Assembly: GCF_002608565.1 (NCBI RefSeq)
Contig: NZ_LIXM01000001.1
Location: 248,001 to 312,000, forward strand
Direction: 5' to 3'
Source: Vibrio sp. PID17_43
GTDB taxonomy: Bacteria; Pseudomonadota; Gammaproteobacteria; Enterobacterales; Vibrionaceae
DNA: 64,000 nt
Shown here: positions 17,725 to 24,879 of the stretch, in pieces
Layout: the number at the start of each line of letters is the position of its first letter
Numbering within the stretch: the stretch's first letter is position 1
The notes under the pieces: generated by a model
What the model saw: the letters and a program-made list of their open reading frames with translations, nothing else
What the model was told of the DNA's origin: nothing
Database searches by the model: none
Program-made: the position numbers and the translations under genes

Positions 17725-18462
17725 TTAACCAAGATAATAATAGGTAGACTCAATACTACGATGACCGAGCCATTTTGCAATTTCCAGACGGGCTTCAGTA
17801 TCACGCACAATTGCCTCAGCAGGACTAATATTTAACTGGGTCGCTATATACTGATAATGTTGAATACCTCGTGGTATCCCGGATTGGAGCGGGCAAAGTA
17901 CACCGACCAAAAGTAAATAGAGATCACACGCAAAGCTTTTGCGTTCACCACCAATGTTGTACTGAAGATCAATTGCGTTGGTTTTCTTCCAAAATGACTT
18001 ACGGAAAGAATCGTAACTAAGATGGGCAGGTATTAACGTCGATTTATTGCATAACTGCTGGTACTGCGCAATATTACAAAGGCATGCTAGTTTCTCAACC
18101 GTATTGACTAATACTCGTCGAGGGTTATCATTTTTTGTATTTTCAAGCAGTAAAATAGGTTGGCCTAACAGGTGGACTTCCAATGCTTTATTGGCATCAA
18201 AATGCGCGGCTTCTTTAAGTCGAAAGCCAAACAATCGTGCTAGCTGCATGATATACATCGCTTCCAAATCCATTTCACAAAAGACTTTGATATGCAATGA
18301 TTGCGAGACTGGCAAAATAGAACTGACTTGTCCCTCCTCATACATAGAATGGTCACTTTTTACTTGATCTGACGTCGATAACTCATTGCCCTTAGCCGGT
18401 GCGAATAGCATATTGTCTCGCTCGTCAAGTGCATCATGTTCAATATATAACTTCTTTTTCAT
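17725..18462 (-). CDS. Tyrosine-recombinase-fold protein lacking the box II histidine
   Basis: A second recombinase-like protein, about 245 residues from the ATG at 18462 (ribosome binding site aggaagaga); an ATG seven codons further up is also open. It consists almost only of the catalytic domain, preceded by a non-homologous acidic N-terminus. It keeps Arg (LFGFRLKEAAHFD), Lys (NTKNDNPRR), His (LGHRS) and a C-terminal Tyr (STYYYLG). However, the segment matching SHGERK in its neighbour reads IGGERK, so the box II His is missing. It may be a structural partner rather than an active recombinase, like the Tfp protein of Vibrio SE elements. Confidence 0.7.
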   Translation of the reverse strand: MKKKLYIEHDALDERDNMLFAPAKGNELSTSDQVKSDHSMYEEGQVSSILPVSQSLHIKVFCEMDLEAMYIMQLARLFGFRLKEAAHFDANKALEVHLLGQPILLLENTKNDNPRRVLVNTVEKLACLCNIAQYQQLCNKSTLIPAHLSYDSFRKSFWKKTNAIDLQYNIGGERKSFACDLYLLLVGVLCPLQSGIPRGIQHYQYIATQLNISPAEAIVRDTEARLEIAKWLGHRSIESTYYYLG

Positions 18463-18584
18463 ACAAATATCTCTTCCTTTCATGAAGTTTAATATGACGT
18501 TCAGAGTGATAGCATTTTGAGTTGTGATTTTTTTATGTCACTACATACCATTATCGCGTTTGTGATAGCGATGAAACACGAGCA

Positions 18585-18833
18585 TCAATAATGGTTCTCT
18601 AATCTAAATGGAAGCAATCTACATAGTGAATGCGCAGCCAATGGCCGTGGCGATAAATGATTACGTCGATTTAAGCATTTGATGCTCCCTCGTTGCGAGG
18701 TCAGTGGGTTGGTTGAATCCTCACCAAATGTTGATATGAACGCTTCCCCCCTTATGTGAGCAGAGGGCCGCTCAATCTCGGTGGCGCAGTCGACAGCTGC
18801 GTTTTGGCTTATTGCATCCTCCACCGGTTTCAC
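18585..18833 (-). CDS. Hypothetical 82-residue frame, doubtful
   Basis: GTG start, no convincing ribosome binding site, ten bases behind the preceding frame. The composition (many Arg, His and Ser in the C-terminal half) is not typical of a folded protein. Listed because it continues a run of three closely spaced minus-strand frames. Confidence 0.2.
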   Translation of the reverse strand: MKPVEDAISQNAAVDCATEIERPSAHIRGEAFISTFGEDSTNPLTSQRGSIKCLNRRNHLSPRPLAAHSLCRLLPFRLENHY

Positions 18834-18842
18834 TATGTATGA

Positions 18843-19082
18843 TTACTTTTTGTTCGTTATTGTGCATATGTATTGAGATGGCAGTTGAGATAACAGCGCC
18901 AAATTTTCATTGCCTGCTACCTGCTCAATAACCCGATATGCTCGAACTTCCAAGTACTTTTCAGCCAGAATGCCCGTAGGTCTTGGTATGGCTACGTCTG
19001 GGCGGCTTGGCTGACTTCGTCTAATTTCTAAAATGAAATTAGACGAAGTGGTGAGGCACTTGAGTACATCTTTAAATCGCAC
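18843..19082 (-). CDS. Hypothetical 79-residue protein, uncertain
   Basis: Starts with GTG overlapping the end of the upstream 37-codon gene by 11 bases, which would allow translational coupling. The C-terminal part (LAEKYLEVRAYRVIEQVAGN) looks like a real amphipathic helix. Against it, codons 12-23 coincide with a perfect 15-bp inverted repeat (19014-19049), more typical of non-coding DNA. Function unknown. Confidence 0.35.
   Translation of the reverse strand: MRFKDVLKCLTTSSNFILEIRRSQPSRPDVAIPRPTGILAEKYLEVRAYRVIEQVAGNENLALLSQLPSQYICTITNKK
19014..19049. repeat. Perfect 15-bp inverted repeat
   Basis: Arms acttcgtctaatttc and gaaattagacgaagt with a 6-base loop (taaaat). No T tract on either side. 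It may be a DNA-binding or recombination site of the nearby recombinase module. Confidence 0.75.
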
Positions 19083-19185
19083 TCTTTTCTCTTCTCGATT
19101 TAAAAACTTTCTTTGTCACTCTGCGGCGCTTCAAAAAAGTAGGAACTTCTAATCGTGAATCTGGCGATACTTTTTGTGTTTTCAT
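19072..19185 (-). CDS. 37-residue very basic small protein
   Basis: The ATG at 19185 has a strong ribosome binding site (aaaggagaagcc). The product begins MKTQKVSPDSRLEVPTFLKR and is unusually rich in Lys and Arg, especially at its end. This suggests nucleic-acid or membrane binding. It overlaps the next frame. No family recognised. Confidence 0.45.
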   Translation of the reverse strand: MKTQKVSPDSRLEVPTFLKRRRVTKKVFKSRREKSAI

Positions 19186-19438
19186 GGCTTCTCCTTTTGC
19201 GCTGTGGAGCGCGTTTTTAAACGCTTAGGCGTTAACGCTCGAAGTAAGCCAAGGAGAGAGGAAGCTAGAATTTGTTGCCTCAATAAAAAAGTAAGCAACT
19301 TAAGTGACAAGTGAAAAATGACAAGTGGGAACCGCATTTACAGCGATGAGTCGATTATCAATGCAAACGAACGAGGGAACAGATTAGAGGGGCAAGTGTA
19401 CAGTGTGGTAATAAACAACGTCAATTTCGTCAGCAAGC

Positions 19439-19537
19439 TTATTCATCTCGACTTCGTCGTTTTACCATGTAAAGCGTTAAGAGGCCTGATGCGACAGGTA
19501 TAAGAGCAATGAAACACCACGCTAGCATCATATCCAT
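19439..19537 (-). CDS. 32-residue single-span membrane peptide
   Basis: The ATG at 19537 has a ribosome binding site (gggagaaatcgt). The peptide begins MDMMLAWCFIALIPVASGLL, one membrane span, and ends in a charged tail (KRRSRDE), predicting an outside N-terminus and a cytoplasmic C-terminus. A terminator for upstream minus-strand transcription lies about 100 bases before it, so it has its own transcript. It is the second tiny membrane peptide in the island. The open plus-strand frame over the same DNA (19318-19503) is a shadow. Confidence 0.5.
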   Translation of the reverse strand: MDMMLAWCFIALIPVASGLLTLYMVKRRSRDE

Positions 19538-19631
19538 ACGATTTCTCCCACTAAAATCCAATAAATTAAATTGTAGCTAAAGTATTTCTTGATACGCAAA
19601 GCAGAAAACAACATCCTTGTTTCATGACTAA

Positions 19632-19661
19632 GAAAAACCCGTCTAACACTCATTAGACGGG
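19632..19661 (-). terminator. Rho-independent terminator, minus strand
   Basis: Arms cccgtctaa and ttagacggg around a 6-base loop, followed on the minus strand by TTTTTC. It probably ends the AlpA/RHH transcript that comes from 20.2-20.9 kb. Confidence 0.8.
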
Positions 19662-19875
19662 CCATGGTAAGGCTGAGCCTGCTCTTTTTCGGATTTCGTT
19701 CCTAGAAACCAAACAAGATATATTCATTCATGGGATAAACGCTTAAATTTAGCATTGATGGCCCTGAAAAGTGACTTCCGAAAAATAGCATGGGATTGTT
19801 TGCTTATTAGAGTGTCAAATCAGCACAAATGCGCGGCTTTGTGGAGTCGAGAGAGGAGGCAGTGTCCAACGTGGC

Positions 19876-19898
19876 TTGTGGTAAGCCATTTACCACAA
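19876..19898. promoter_or_regulatory. Operator-like inverted repeat
   Basis: Perfect 9-bp arms ttgtggtaa and ttaccacaa with a 5-base spacer, followed by a further half-site (ttaccac) six bases on. The size fits a dimeric repressor site; the RHH or AlpA proteins encoded nearby are candidates. Confidence 0.45.
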
Positions 19899-20088
19899 AT
19901 TACCACTACTTGAGGTTTGGATTGAAAAGCAACCAAAACATACCAGTTCTATCAGTTTGTCTAGGGCTTTGATTTGATGTGTGCGGTGGTGATGCGGTGA
20001 TTTTTTGCAAAGAGGATTGCTAACAGTATGAACAGTAAAAACCGTTAATACTGTTTTTAAGGTGTTGGCAATTTTGCCATGTCACTGT

Positions 20089-20135
20089 TGAGGCTCTACA
20101 ATAGTAATGTTGTACATTACTATTGTAGAGCCTCG
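20089..20135. repeat. Perfect 21-bp inverted repeat
   Basis: Arms starting gaggctctacaatagtaatg (20090-20109) pair completely with 20115-20134. One more pair closes a 3-base loop. No T tract, so it is not a classical terminator. It lies about 100 bp beyond the RHH gene. A site for replication, conjugation or recombination, or a folded RNA, would all fit. Confidence 0.8.
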
Positions 20136-20230
20136 TTAAATGAACGCCACTGTTAGTGAAGTGGCCGGATAGCGAGGCTTTTTATATCTGCGCGCACCAG
20201 GAACGTAGCTTTCCGTGCGTTACGCTAATC

Positions 20231-20572
20231 TCATTCCACGGCGGTTGGCCTGCCTACCTTTACCTTATCAATAACACCTGCAGCTTCCCTTAACCCACTC
20301 GCTTTCATGGCGTTGAGGACGTGCAAGCCAGCTCGAACCACCTCTGACTTGTTGAGAACAATACCTCGCTTTGCAAACTTGGTGATCAAGTCAGCGATAA
20401 TCGCATGATCATCAACAGGGAACGAAAAGGTATCACGCTTCACCAGTTTCGGTTCAGGCGCCTTAGGCTTCGTCTCGATAGGTTTATTTTTTTCCTGCGA
20501 TTTGTTTACCTCGGTCTCTGACCCCGCGGCAAAGGATTCAACTTGCTCCGCGCTCAAGTCGGGAATGGTCAA
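20231..20572 (-). CDS. Ribbon-helix-helix DNA-binding protein, probably truncated by an amber codon
   Basis: The frame codes for a Lys/Glu/Pro-rich linker and then a C-terminal RHH-like domain (DTFSFPVDDHAIIADLITKF, then a helix ending in KSEVVRAGLHVLNAM). Such proteins act as partition, transfer or antitoxin regulators in mobile elements. The only start in the frame after the stop is TTG at 20572. The same frame continues upstream through a TAG at 20573-20575 to an ATG at 20623 with an excellent ribosome binding site. The original protein was probably 17 residues longer. The domain may still be made by re-initiation or suppression. Confidence 0.65.
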   Translation of the reverse strand: MTIPDLSAEQVESFAAGSETEVNKSQEKNKPIETKPKAPEPKLVKRDTFSFPVDDHAIIADLITKFAKRGIVLNKSEVVRAGLHVLNAMKASGLREAAGVIDKVKVGRPTAVE

Positions 20573-20623
20573 CTATTCTTCTTTTTTGGTTTTCTTTGAT
20601 GGGAGGGACATAGGCTTCTTCAT
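20573..20623 (-). pseudogene. Original start of the RHH gene, cut off by a TAG codon
   Basis: ATG at 20623 with ribosome binding site gaggag nine bases before it. Sixteen codons (MKKPMSLPSKKTKKEE) lead in frame into TAG and then straight into the RHH frame. The basic leader and the in-frame junction argue for a nonsense mutation rather than two genes. Confidence 0.6.
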
Positions 20624-20706
20624 GAGAACAGCTCCTCAATTAGCGGATTCATTTTCAGCTTTTGCTTTAACGTCGTTGGCCTCATCACTGTCAGAACGAT
20701 GATTCG

Positions 20707-20913
20707 TCACCCCAGAGGATACCCCTCCTCTCCTGCTTTTCGCTTTAGTACAAGACTTTCCATCCAATCATCTACTTCACTTTCTAACCAGGCAACCGAA
20801 CGGTCACCTAGGCTGACTGACTTAGGGAAAGTGTCATCGTTCATTTTTCTGTAGATAGCCGAGCGACTTAATCCGGTTTTATCCATTACTTCTTTCAATC
20901 TTAAAAATCTCAT
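20707..20913 (-). CDS. alpA: AlpA-family regulator / excisionase-like protein
   Basis: 68 residues from the ATG at 20913. It has the AlpA-type winged HTH: RLKEVMDKTGLSRSAIYRKM, then DDTFPKSVSLGDRSVAW and WLESEVDDWM. AlpA proteins activate integrase or act as excision factors in P4-like elements, so this is the likely switch for excision of the island, acting with the integrase at the far end. It is the first gene of a minus-strand unit with the RHH gene. Confidence 0.85.
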   Translation of the reverse strand: MRFLRLKEVMDKTGLSRSAIYRKMNDDTFPKSVSLGDRSVAWLESEVDDWMESLVLKRKAGEEGYPLG

Positions 20914-20928
20914 GAGGCTGACTCGCAA

Positions 20929-21220
20929 TCAAAAATACTGAATACCAAACGCATAAAGCTTGGCGCCCGTGGGCTTGATTTATTCAATAACGTAGCGAGC
21001 CTACTTATTTGAAAGGTAATTCACTTACTGTTTTGCGATCACGCTCGAACGAATAACGATTTTGACGTGTTTTATATGTTTACTTCCGTTACCAAATCAG
21101 GCAACCCCTACTTCTTCGGCCTTTCTGACGATCTCGTTTCTACTATTCGCATTTACTAGTCAATGTTATCATTATCACATTAATGGCTGATGCGGCTATG
21201 GGAAAGTTGAACAGTTCCTT
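20929..21220. other. Right-end region upstream of alpA
   Basis: About 290 bp without a gene. It should hold the alpA promoter. It leads into the right-end arm repeats. Confidence 0.4.
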
Positions 21221-21275
21221 TGGTACCCCCCAAAAAACTAATTTTGCAACTTGATACCCCACCTGATACCCCACC
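21221..21275 (+). repeat. 12-bp direct repeats, likely integrase arm sites (right end)
   Basis: Two perfect tandem copies of tgataccccacc at 21252-21263 and 21264-21275, and a degenerate one (tggtacccccc) at 21221. They have the same sequence and orientation as the three copies at 1451-1486. Confidence 0.7.
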
Positions 21276-21300
21276 AGTCTAACCATAAATTAAAAGGCAT

Positions 21301-21345
21301 ATTTTTCAAATGGTTAACAACAGTATTCAATGGTTCCCTGGTCAC
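21301..21345 (+). repeat. Right attachment site, overlapping the ylqF start
   Basis: The 15-bp core tggttccctggtcac (21331-21345) covers codons 8-12 of ylqF. The gene remains intact because the element carries its own copy of the first codons or restores them on integration. Confidence 0.8.
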
Positions 21346-22254
21346 ATGCATAAGGCACAAAAGGAGATTGCCGAAGCGATCCCGCAAATTGATGTGATCA
21401 TCGAGGTACTTGATGCACGTATTCCATTCAGTAGCGAAAACCCTATGATTTCGAAACTACGTGGTGATAAACCAGTCGTAAAAGTACTGAATAAACGTGA
21501 TCTTGCAGATCCTGAGTTGACTCAATTGTGGATTGACCACTTAGAAAAAGAACAAAATGTGAAAGCGATGGCTATCACGACAAATGAAACGAGTGAAGTA
21601 CACAAAATCATGGAGCTTTGCCGTAAGCTCGCGCCACACCGTGAAGAGGTTGGTAAGAGCATACGCACCATGATTATGGGCATTCCAAATGTGGGTAAGT
21701 CGACTATCATCAACTCGTTAGCAGGTCGTACTATTGCAATCACAGGGAACCAGCCTGCCGTCACACGTCGCCAGCAACGCATTAACCTTCAAAACGGGAT
21801 TGTGCTTTCTGACACACCTGGAATTTTATGGCCTAAAGTAGAAAATCCACACAGTGGCTTCCGACTAGCTGCGACTGGGGCTGTAAAAGATACGGCAATG
21901 GAATACGATGAGGTTGCGTTCTACACGATCGAATACCTAGCAGCTCACTATCCAGAGAAACTTAAAGAACGCTATCAAATCGACGAATTACCTGAGTCTG
22001 ATATTGAAATTATGGAAGAAATTGGTCGCCGCCGTGGTGCACTTCGTGCGGGTGGTCGAGTGGATCTTCATAAAGTATCTGAGATCCTGTTACATGAACT
22101 GCGTCAAGGTACTCTTGGGCAAATCACGCTAGAACGGCCTGAGATGATTACTCAAGAACTGATCGAAGTTGAAATCGAAACGGCTCGTAAAGAAGAAGAA
22201 AAAGCCAAACGCAAAGAGGAACGTCGTAAACGTTATCTACGTAACAAACGATAA
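21310..22254 (+). CDS. ylqF: Circularly permuted GTPase YlqF, ribosome assembly
   Basis: A 314-residue GTPase that helps assemble the large ribosomal subunit. The permuted motif order is clear: G4 NKRD (about 61-64) comes before G1 GIPNVGKS (about 125-132), and G3 DTPG follows. The N-terminus has the family hallmark QWFPGHMHKA, and the C-terminus is a basic Glu/Lys/Arg tail likely to bind rRNA. The island integrated in its 5' end, so promoter and first codons now come from island DNA. A terminator follows. Confidence 0.93.
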   Translation: MVNNSIQWFPGHMHKAQKEIAEAIPQIDVIIEVLDARIPFSSENPMISKLRGDKPVVKVLNKRDLADPELTQLWIDHLEKEQNVKAMAITTNETSEVHKIMELCRKLAPHREEVGKSIRTMIMGIPNVGKSTIINSLAGRTIAITGNQPAVTRRQQRINLQNGIVLSDTPGILWPKVENPHSGFRLAATGAVKDTAMEYDEVAFYTIEYLAAHYPEKLKERYQIDELPESDIEIMEEIGRRRGALRAGGRVDLHKVSEILLHELRQGTLGQITLERPEMITQELIEVEIETARKEEEKAKRKEERRKRYLRNKR

Positions 22255-22272
22255 TTTGATTCTATCAATTGT

Positions 22273-22301
22273 AAAAAAGCGCGAAACTTCGCGCTTTTTT
22301 T
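22273..22301 (+). terminator. Rho-independent terminator after ylqF
   Basis: Stem aaaaaagcgcgaa with its complement, ending in a run of seven T. Confidence 0.9.
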
Positions 22302-22322
22302 GTTTGTCGCCACGTACAGTTT

Positions 22323-22871
22323 CTATGAATAGATGACATGCCTTTCGATACTACTAACTAACGATTGTGCATTCGACCAACGGAAGACTTTCTCCAACAC
22401 TTCATTTCCACCTGGTGCTTTCCAACTACGTTCTTGGCCTTCTTGGCCACCGATATGCTGGTAAAATTCAACTGCTTGTTCATTTTGAGACACGACTTCA
22501 AGGTACAGTCCACTATCCTTAAAGTACTGCTGCTGCCACTCTGCTACGGCTAGTAACAATTGTGTACCAATACCTCGTCCACGATAGCTGTCATCAACAT
22601 GTAATGCTTCAATAAAACTGCCGCGTTCGAAATCGTGATTCCCAAACACACAAACAAAACCTAGAAGCAGGCCTCCTTCTTCAGCTAATACAATGTGCTG
22701 ATTAAAGGGTGGATTAGTCAACCGAGTTTGCCAAATCAGTAATTTATCATCGATAGCTTCGCTTTCAAGATAGCCGTCACTTAGAATCCCACGATAATGA
22801 CACTTCCAACTCTGCACGTGAAGATGAGCAATGCGTTCATAATCCTTATATTCCGCTAATCGTAACTCCAT
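22323..22871 (-). CDS. GNAT family N-acetyltransferase
   Basis: 182 residues with the GNAT fold. The acetyl-CoA loop is YRGRGIGTQLLLAVAEW, and the C-terminal motif LEVVSQNEQAVEFYQHIGG is typical of small-molecule or peptide acetyltransferases. It may acetylate an amine, an antibiotic or a protein N-terminus; the substrate cannot be read from the sequence. It is convergent with ylqF. Confidence 0.9.
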   Translation of the reverse strand: MELRLAEYKDYERIAHLHVQSWKCHYRGILSDGYLESEAIDDKLLIWQTRLTNPPFNQHIVLAEEGGLLLGFVCVFGNHDFERGSFIEALHVDDSYRGRGIGTQLLLAVAEWQQQYFKDSGLYLEVVSQNEQAVEFYQHIGGQEGQERSWKAPGGNEVLEKVFRWSNAQSLVSSIERHVIYS

Positions 22872-23133
22872 TACGTATTCCTATATTCTTACTTTTCTTG
22901 CCTTTACACTCTGCTATGACATATTTAACCAGCTTATCGATTAATTATTGGTAGATATTATGTGCTCATAGCAACAACTCACCTTTTAATACTACTCATA
23001 ATTCATTTAAAAGCAAAATATCCCAACCACAATGCTAGTTTGACCTCACAAGAAATGTAACCACATGTTAACTTTACTTTGACTTACAAGTGTACGCTGA
23101 TATTCTGGCGAACAGTTGTTAGCTCAAAGTCGG

Positions 23134-24267
23134 ATGCACACTGTGAAAAAAAACAAACCACCACTCATTTGGTTGAATGTATTCATCTTTTCTGCCAGTT
23201 TCTTTCTCTCCTTTACAATTCTCCCGTGGTACGCATACCATTTTGGGCTGGGTTGGACTCACCTCATTTGGGGAATTATTGCGTTTAGCTTTACCAATTT
23301 ATCCATTACTGCCGGTTATCATCGCTTATGGAGCCATAAAGCATATGAAGCACATCCGATTTTACGTTTCATATTTGCCATTGGCGGCGCATTTTCACTA
23401 CAAAACAGCGCAATACATTGGTCTTCTGATCACCGCGTACATCACAAGCATGTCGACAATAATGATAAAGACCCTTATTCAGCAAAACGTGGGATCTGGT
23501 TTTCTCACATCGGTTGGATGCTTCGTGACTACAACAAATCAAAAGAAAACGAATACACAAACTGCCGCGACTTAAAACGCGACAAGATCGTGACATGGCA
23601 GCACAAGTATTATGTTCCTTTGGCCATCGCGACCAATATTGGATTCCCTTTGGTGCTTGGCCTTATCTACGGTGACATTTTAGGCATGTTTTTGATCGTC
23701 GGTGCCGCTCGTCTTTTTCTGAGCCATCACACAACCTTCTTTATTAACTCGTTGGCACATGTTTGGGGCAAACAAACCTTTACCGATAAAAACACCGCTC
23801 GTGATAACGGCATTTTAGCCTTCTTCACCTTTGGTGAGGGCTACCATAATTTCCATCATATCTTCGAGAATGATTACCGTAACGGCGTGTACTGGTGGCA
23901 TTACGACCCGACGAAATGGCTGATCAAATCCTGCTCGTGGTTAGGACTTACGTCAAAGCTCCGTACTACTTCGACATTCCGAATCGAAAAAGCGCGGGCT
24001 ACGCAATTATTAAAGAAAGCGAATGAAAAGCTAGAAGCTAAGCCAAATAGTCAGTCGATTCGCGATCAATTACAGTGTGAATTTGATGCCCTGGTGCATC
24101 ACATGCAAGAGTACTACGAAGTTCGTAAAGAAGTGTTTGGGGAGAAGGCTGCTACAGTAGTCAAGAAATACGAACATTCCGTTTCTAAGCTGAAATACGA
24201 GCAGATTAAGGAAGAGTTTGAACGCCAACAACGCAGTTGGAAGCTCTTAGTTCGTCGCTATGCATAA
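23134..24267 (+). CDS. Membrane acyl-CoA (Delta9-type) fatty acid desaturase
   Basis: About 377 residues from the ATG at 23134; an in-frame TTG six codons earlier is less likely. It has the three histidine boxes that bind the di-iron centre, HRLWSH, HRVHHKH and HNFHH, separated by pairs of membrane spans. The C-terminal 110 residues form a charged, helical extension. The enzyme introduces a double bond into acyl chains at the inner membrane and adjusts fluidity. No redox partner gene is adjacent. Confidence 0.92.
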   Translation: MHTVKKNKPPLIWLNVFIFSASFFLSFTILPWYAYHFGLGWTHLIWGIIAFSFTNLSITAGYHRLWSHKAYEAHPILRFIFAIGGAFSLQNSAIHWSSDHRVHHKHVDNNDKDPYSAKRGIWFSHIGWMLRDYNKSKENEYTNCRDLKRDKIVTWQHKYYVPLAIATNIGFPLVLGLIYGDILGMFLIVGAARLFLSHHTTFFINSLAHVWGKQTFTDKNTARDNGILAFFTFGEGYHNFHHIFENDYRNGVYWWHYDPTKWLIKSCSWLGLTSKLRTTSTFRIEKARATQLLKKANEKLEAKPNSQSIRDQLQCEFDALVHHMQEYYEVRKEVFGEKAATVVKKYEHSVSKLKYEQIKEEFERQQRSWKLLVRRYA

Positions 24268-24879
24268 CGTGTAACTTTTATTAATGAACCCTCGAGACTC
24301 AAATACAACTCTGCATCGTACATATGGTGCGAATCTCGGTGAAATACGTCCCTTGGAAGAACTACAAATCGGTGACAGCTGATCTAAAGAAAATCTTATC
24401 AATCTGTCACCGAAGATGAGCCGCTGTTGGCTTTAAAATTGAATTATTACAACCGGTTAACATTATCAAGTTTATAAACTCTTTAGATCCTGCATTTACA
24501 AAAAACAGTCTCTATTTTTACCACTTTTATTACACGACATTAACACTTAAATGTTTTGACACTTTTTGCTTAAACTGTGAGCCAAACATTCACAGTCAGC
24601 TACCAACCTTGTTTCACTTAGGATCTCACTACCAAACCAAAGCACCTTTACGCCGATTTAACATTTTCTTCATACATAAAACCCGCTCATAACAAACATT
24701 TTTAATGTTTCAAATTATTTTTATTTAACAGGGTAAAAAGAGATTCCAATCACACATTTATTGGTTATAATCCGCGCTCATTGCGTTATGTGTTGAAAAA
24801 CGCAAACTTATTTTGATTAACCCTATCTTTAAACCAACCCCTCTTTGCTGTCTGCCAAGAGGTATTACTGAGAACAAAA
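24268..24879. other. Long leader before the MFS gene
   Basis: About 610 AT-rich bases without a gene. The length suggests a regulated promoter or long 5' UTR for the transporter, but I could not identify a riboswitch or operator. Confidence 0.4.

Larger units (their letters stand above)
19662..20230. other. Non-coding, palindrome-rich control region
   Basis: No gene seen. Inverted repeats at 19876-19898 (ttgtggtaa / ttaccacaa) and 20089-20135 (see separate entries) lie between the terminator at 19632-19661 and the RHH gene. The density of hairpins is unlike the rest of the window. Confidence 0.5.

Noticed and set aside
19318..19503. 61-codon plus-strand frame
   Set aside because: It overlaps a better minus-strand membrane peptide with a clear ribosome binding site and span; its own start signals are poor.
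20089..20135. Classical rho-independent terminator
   Set aside because: No T run on either strand after the stem; the true minus-strand terminator is at 19632-19661.
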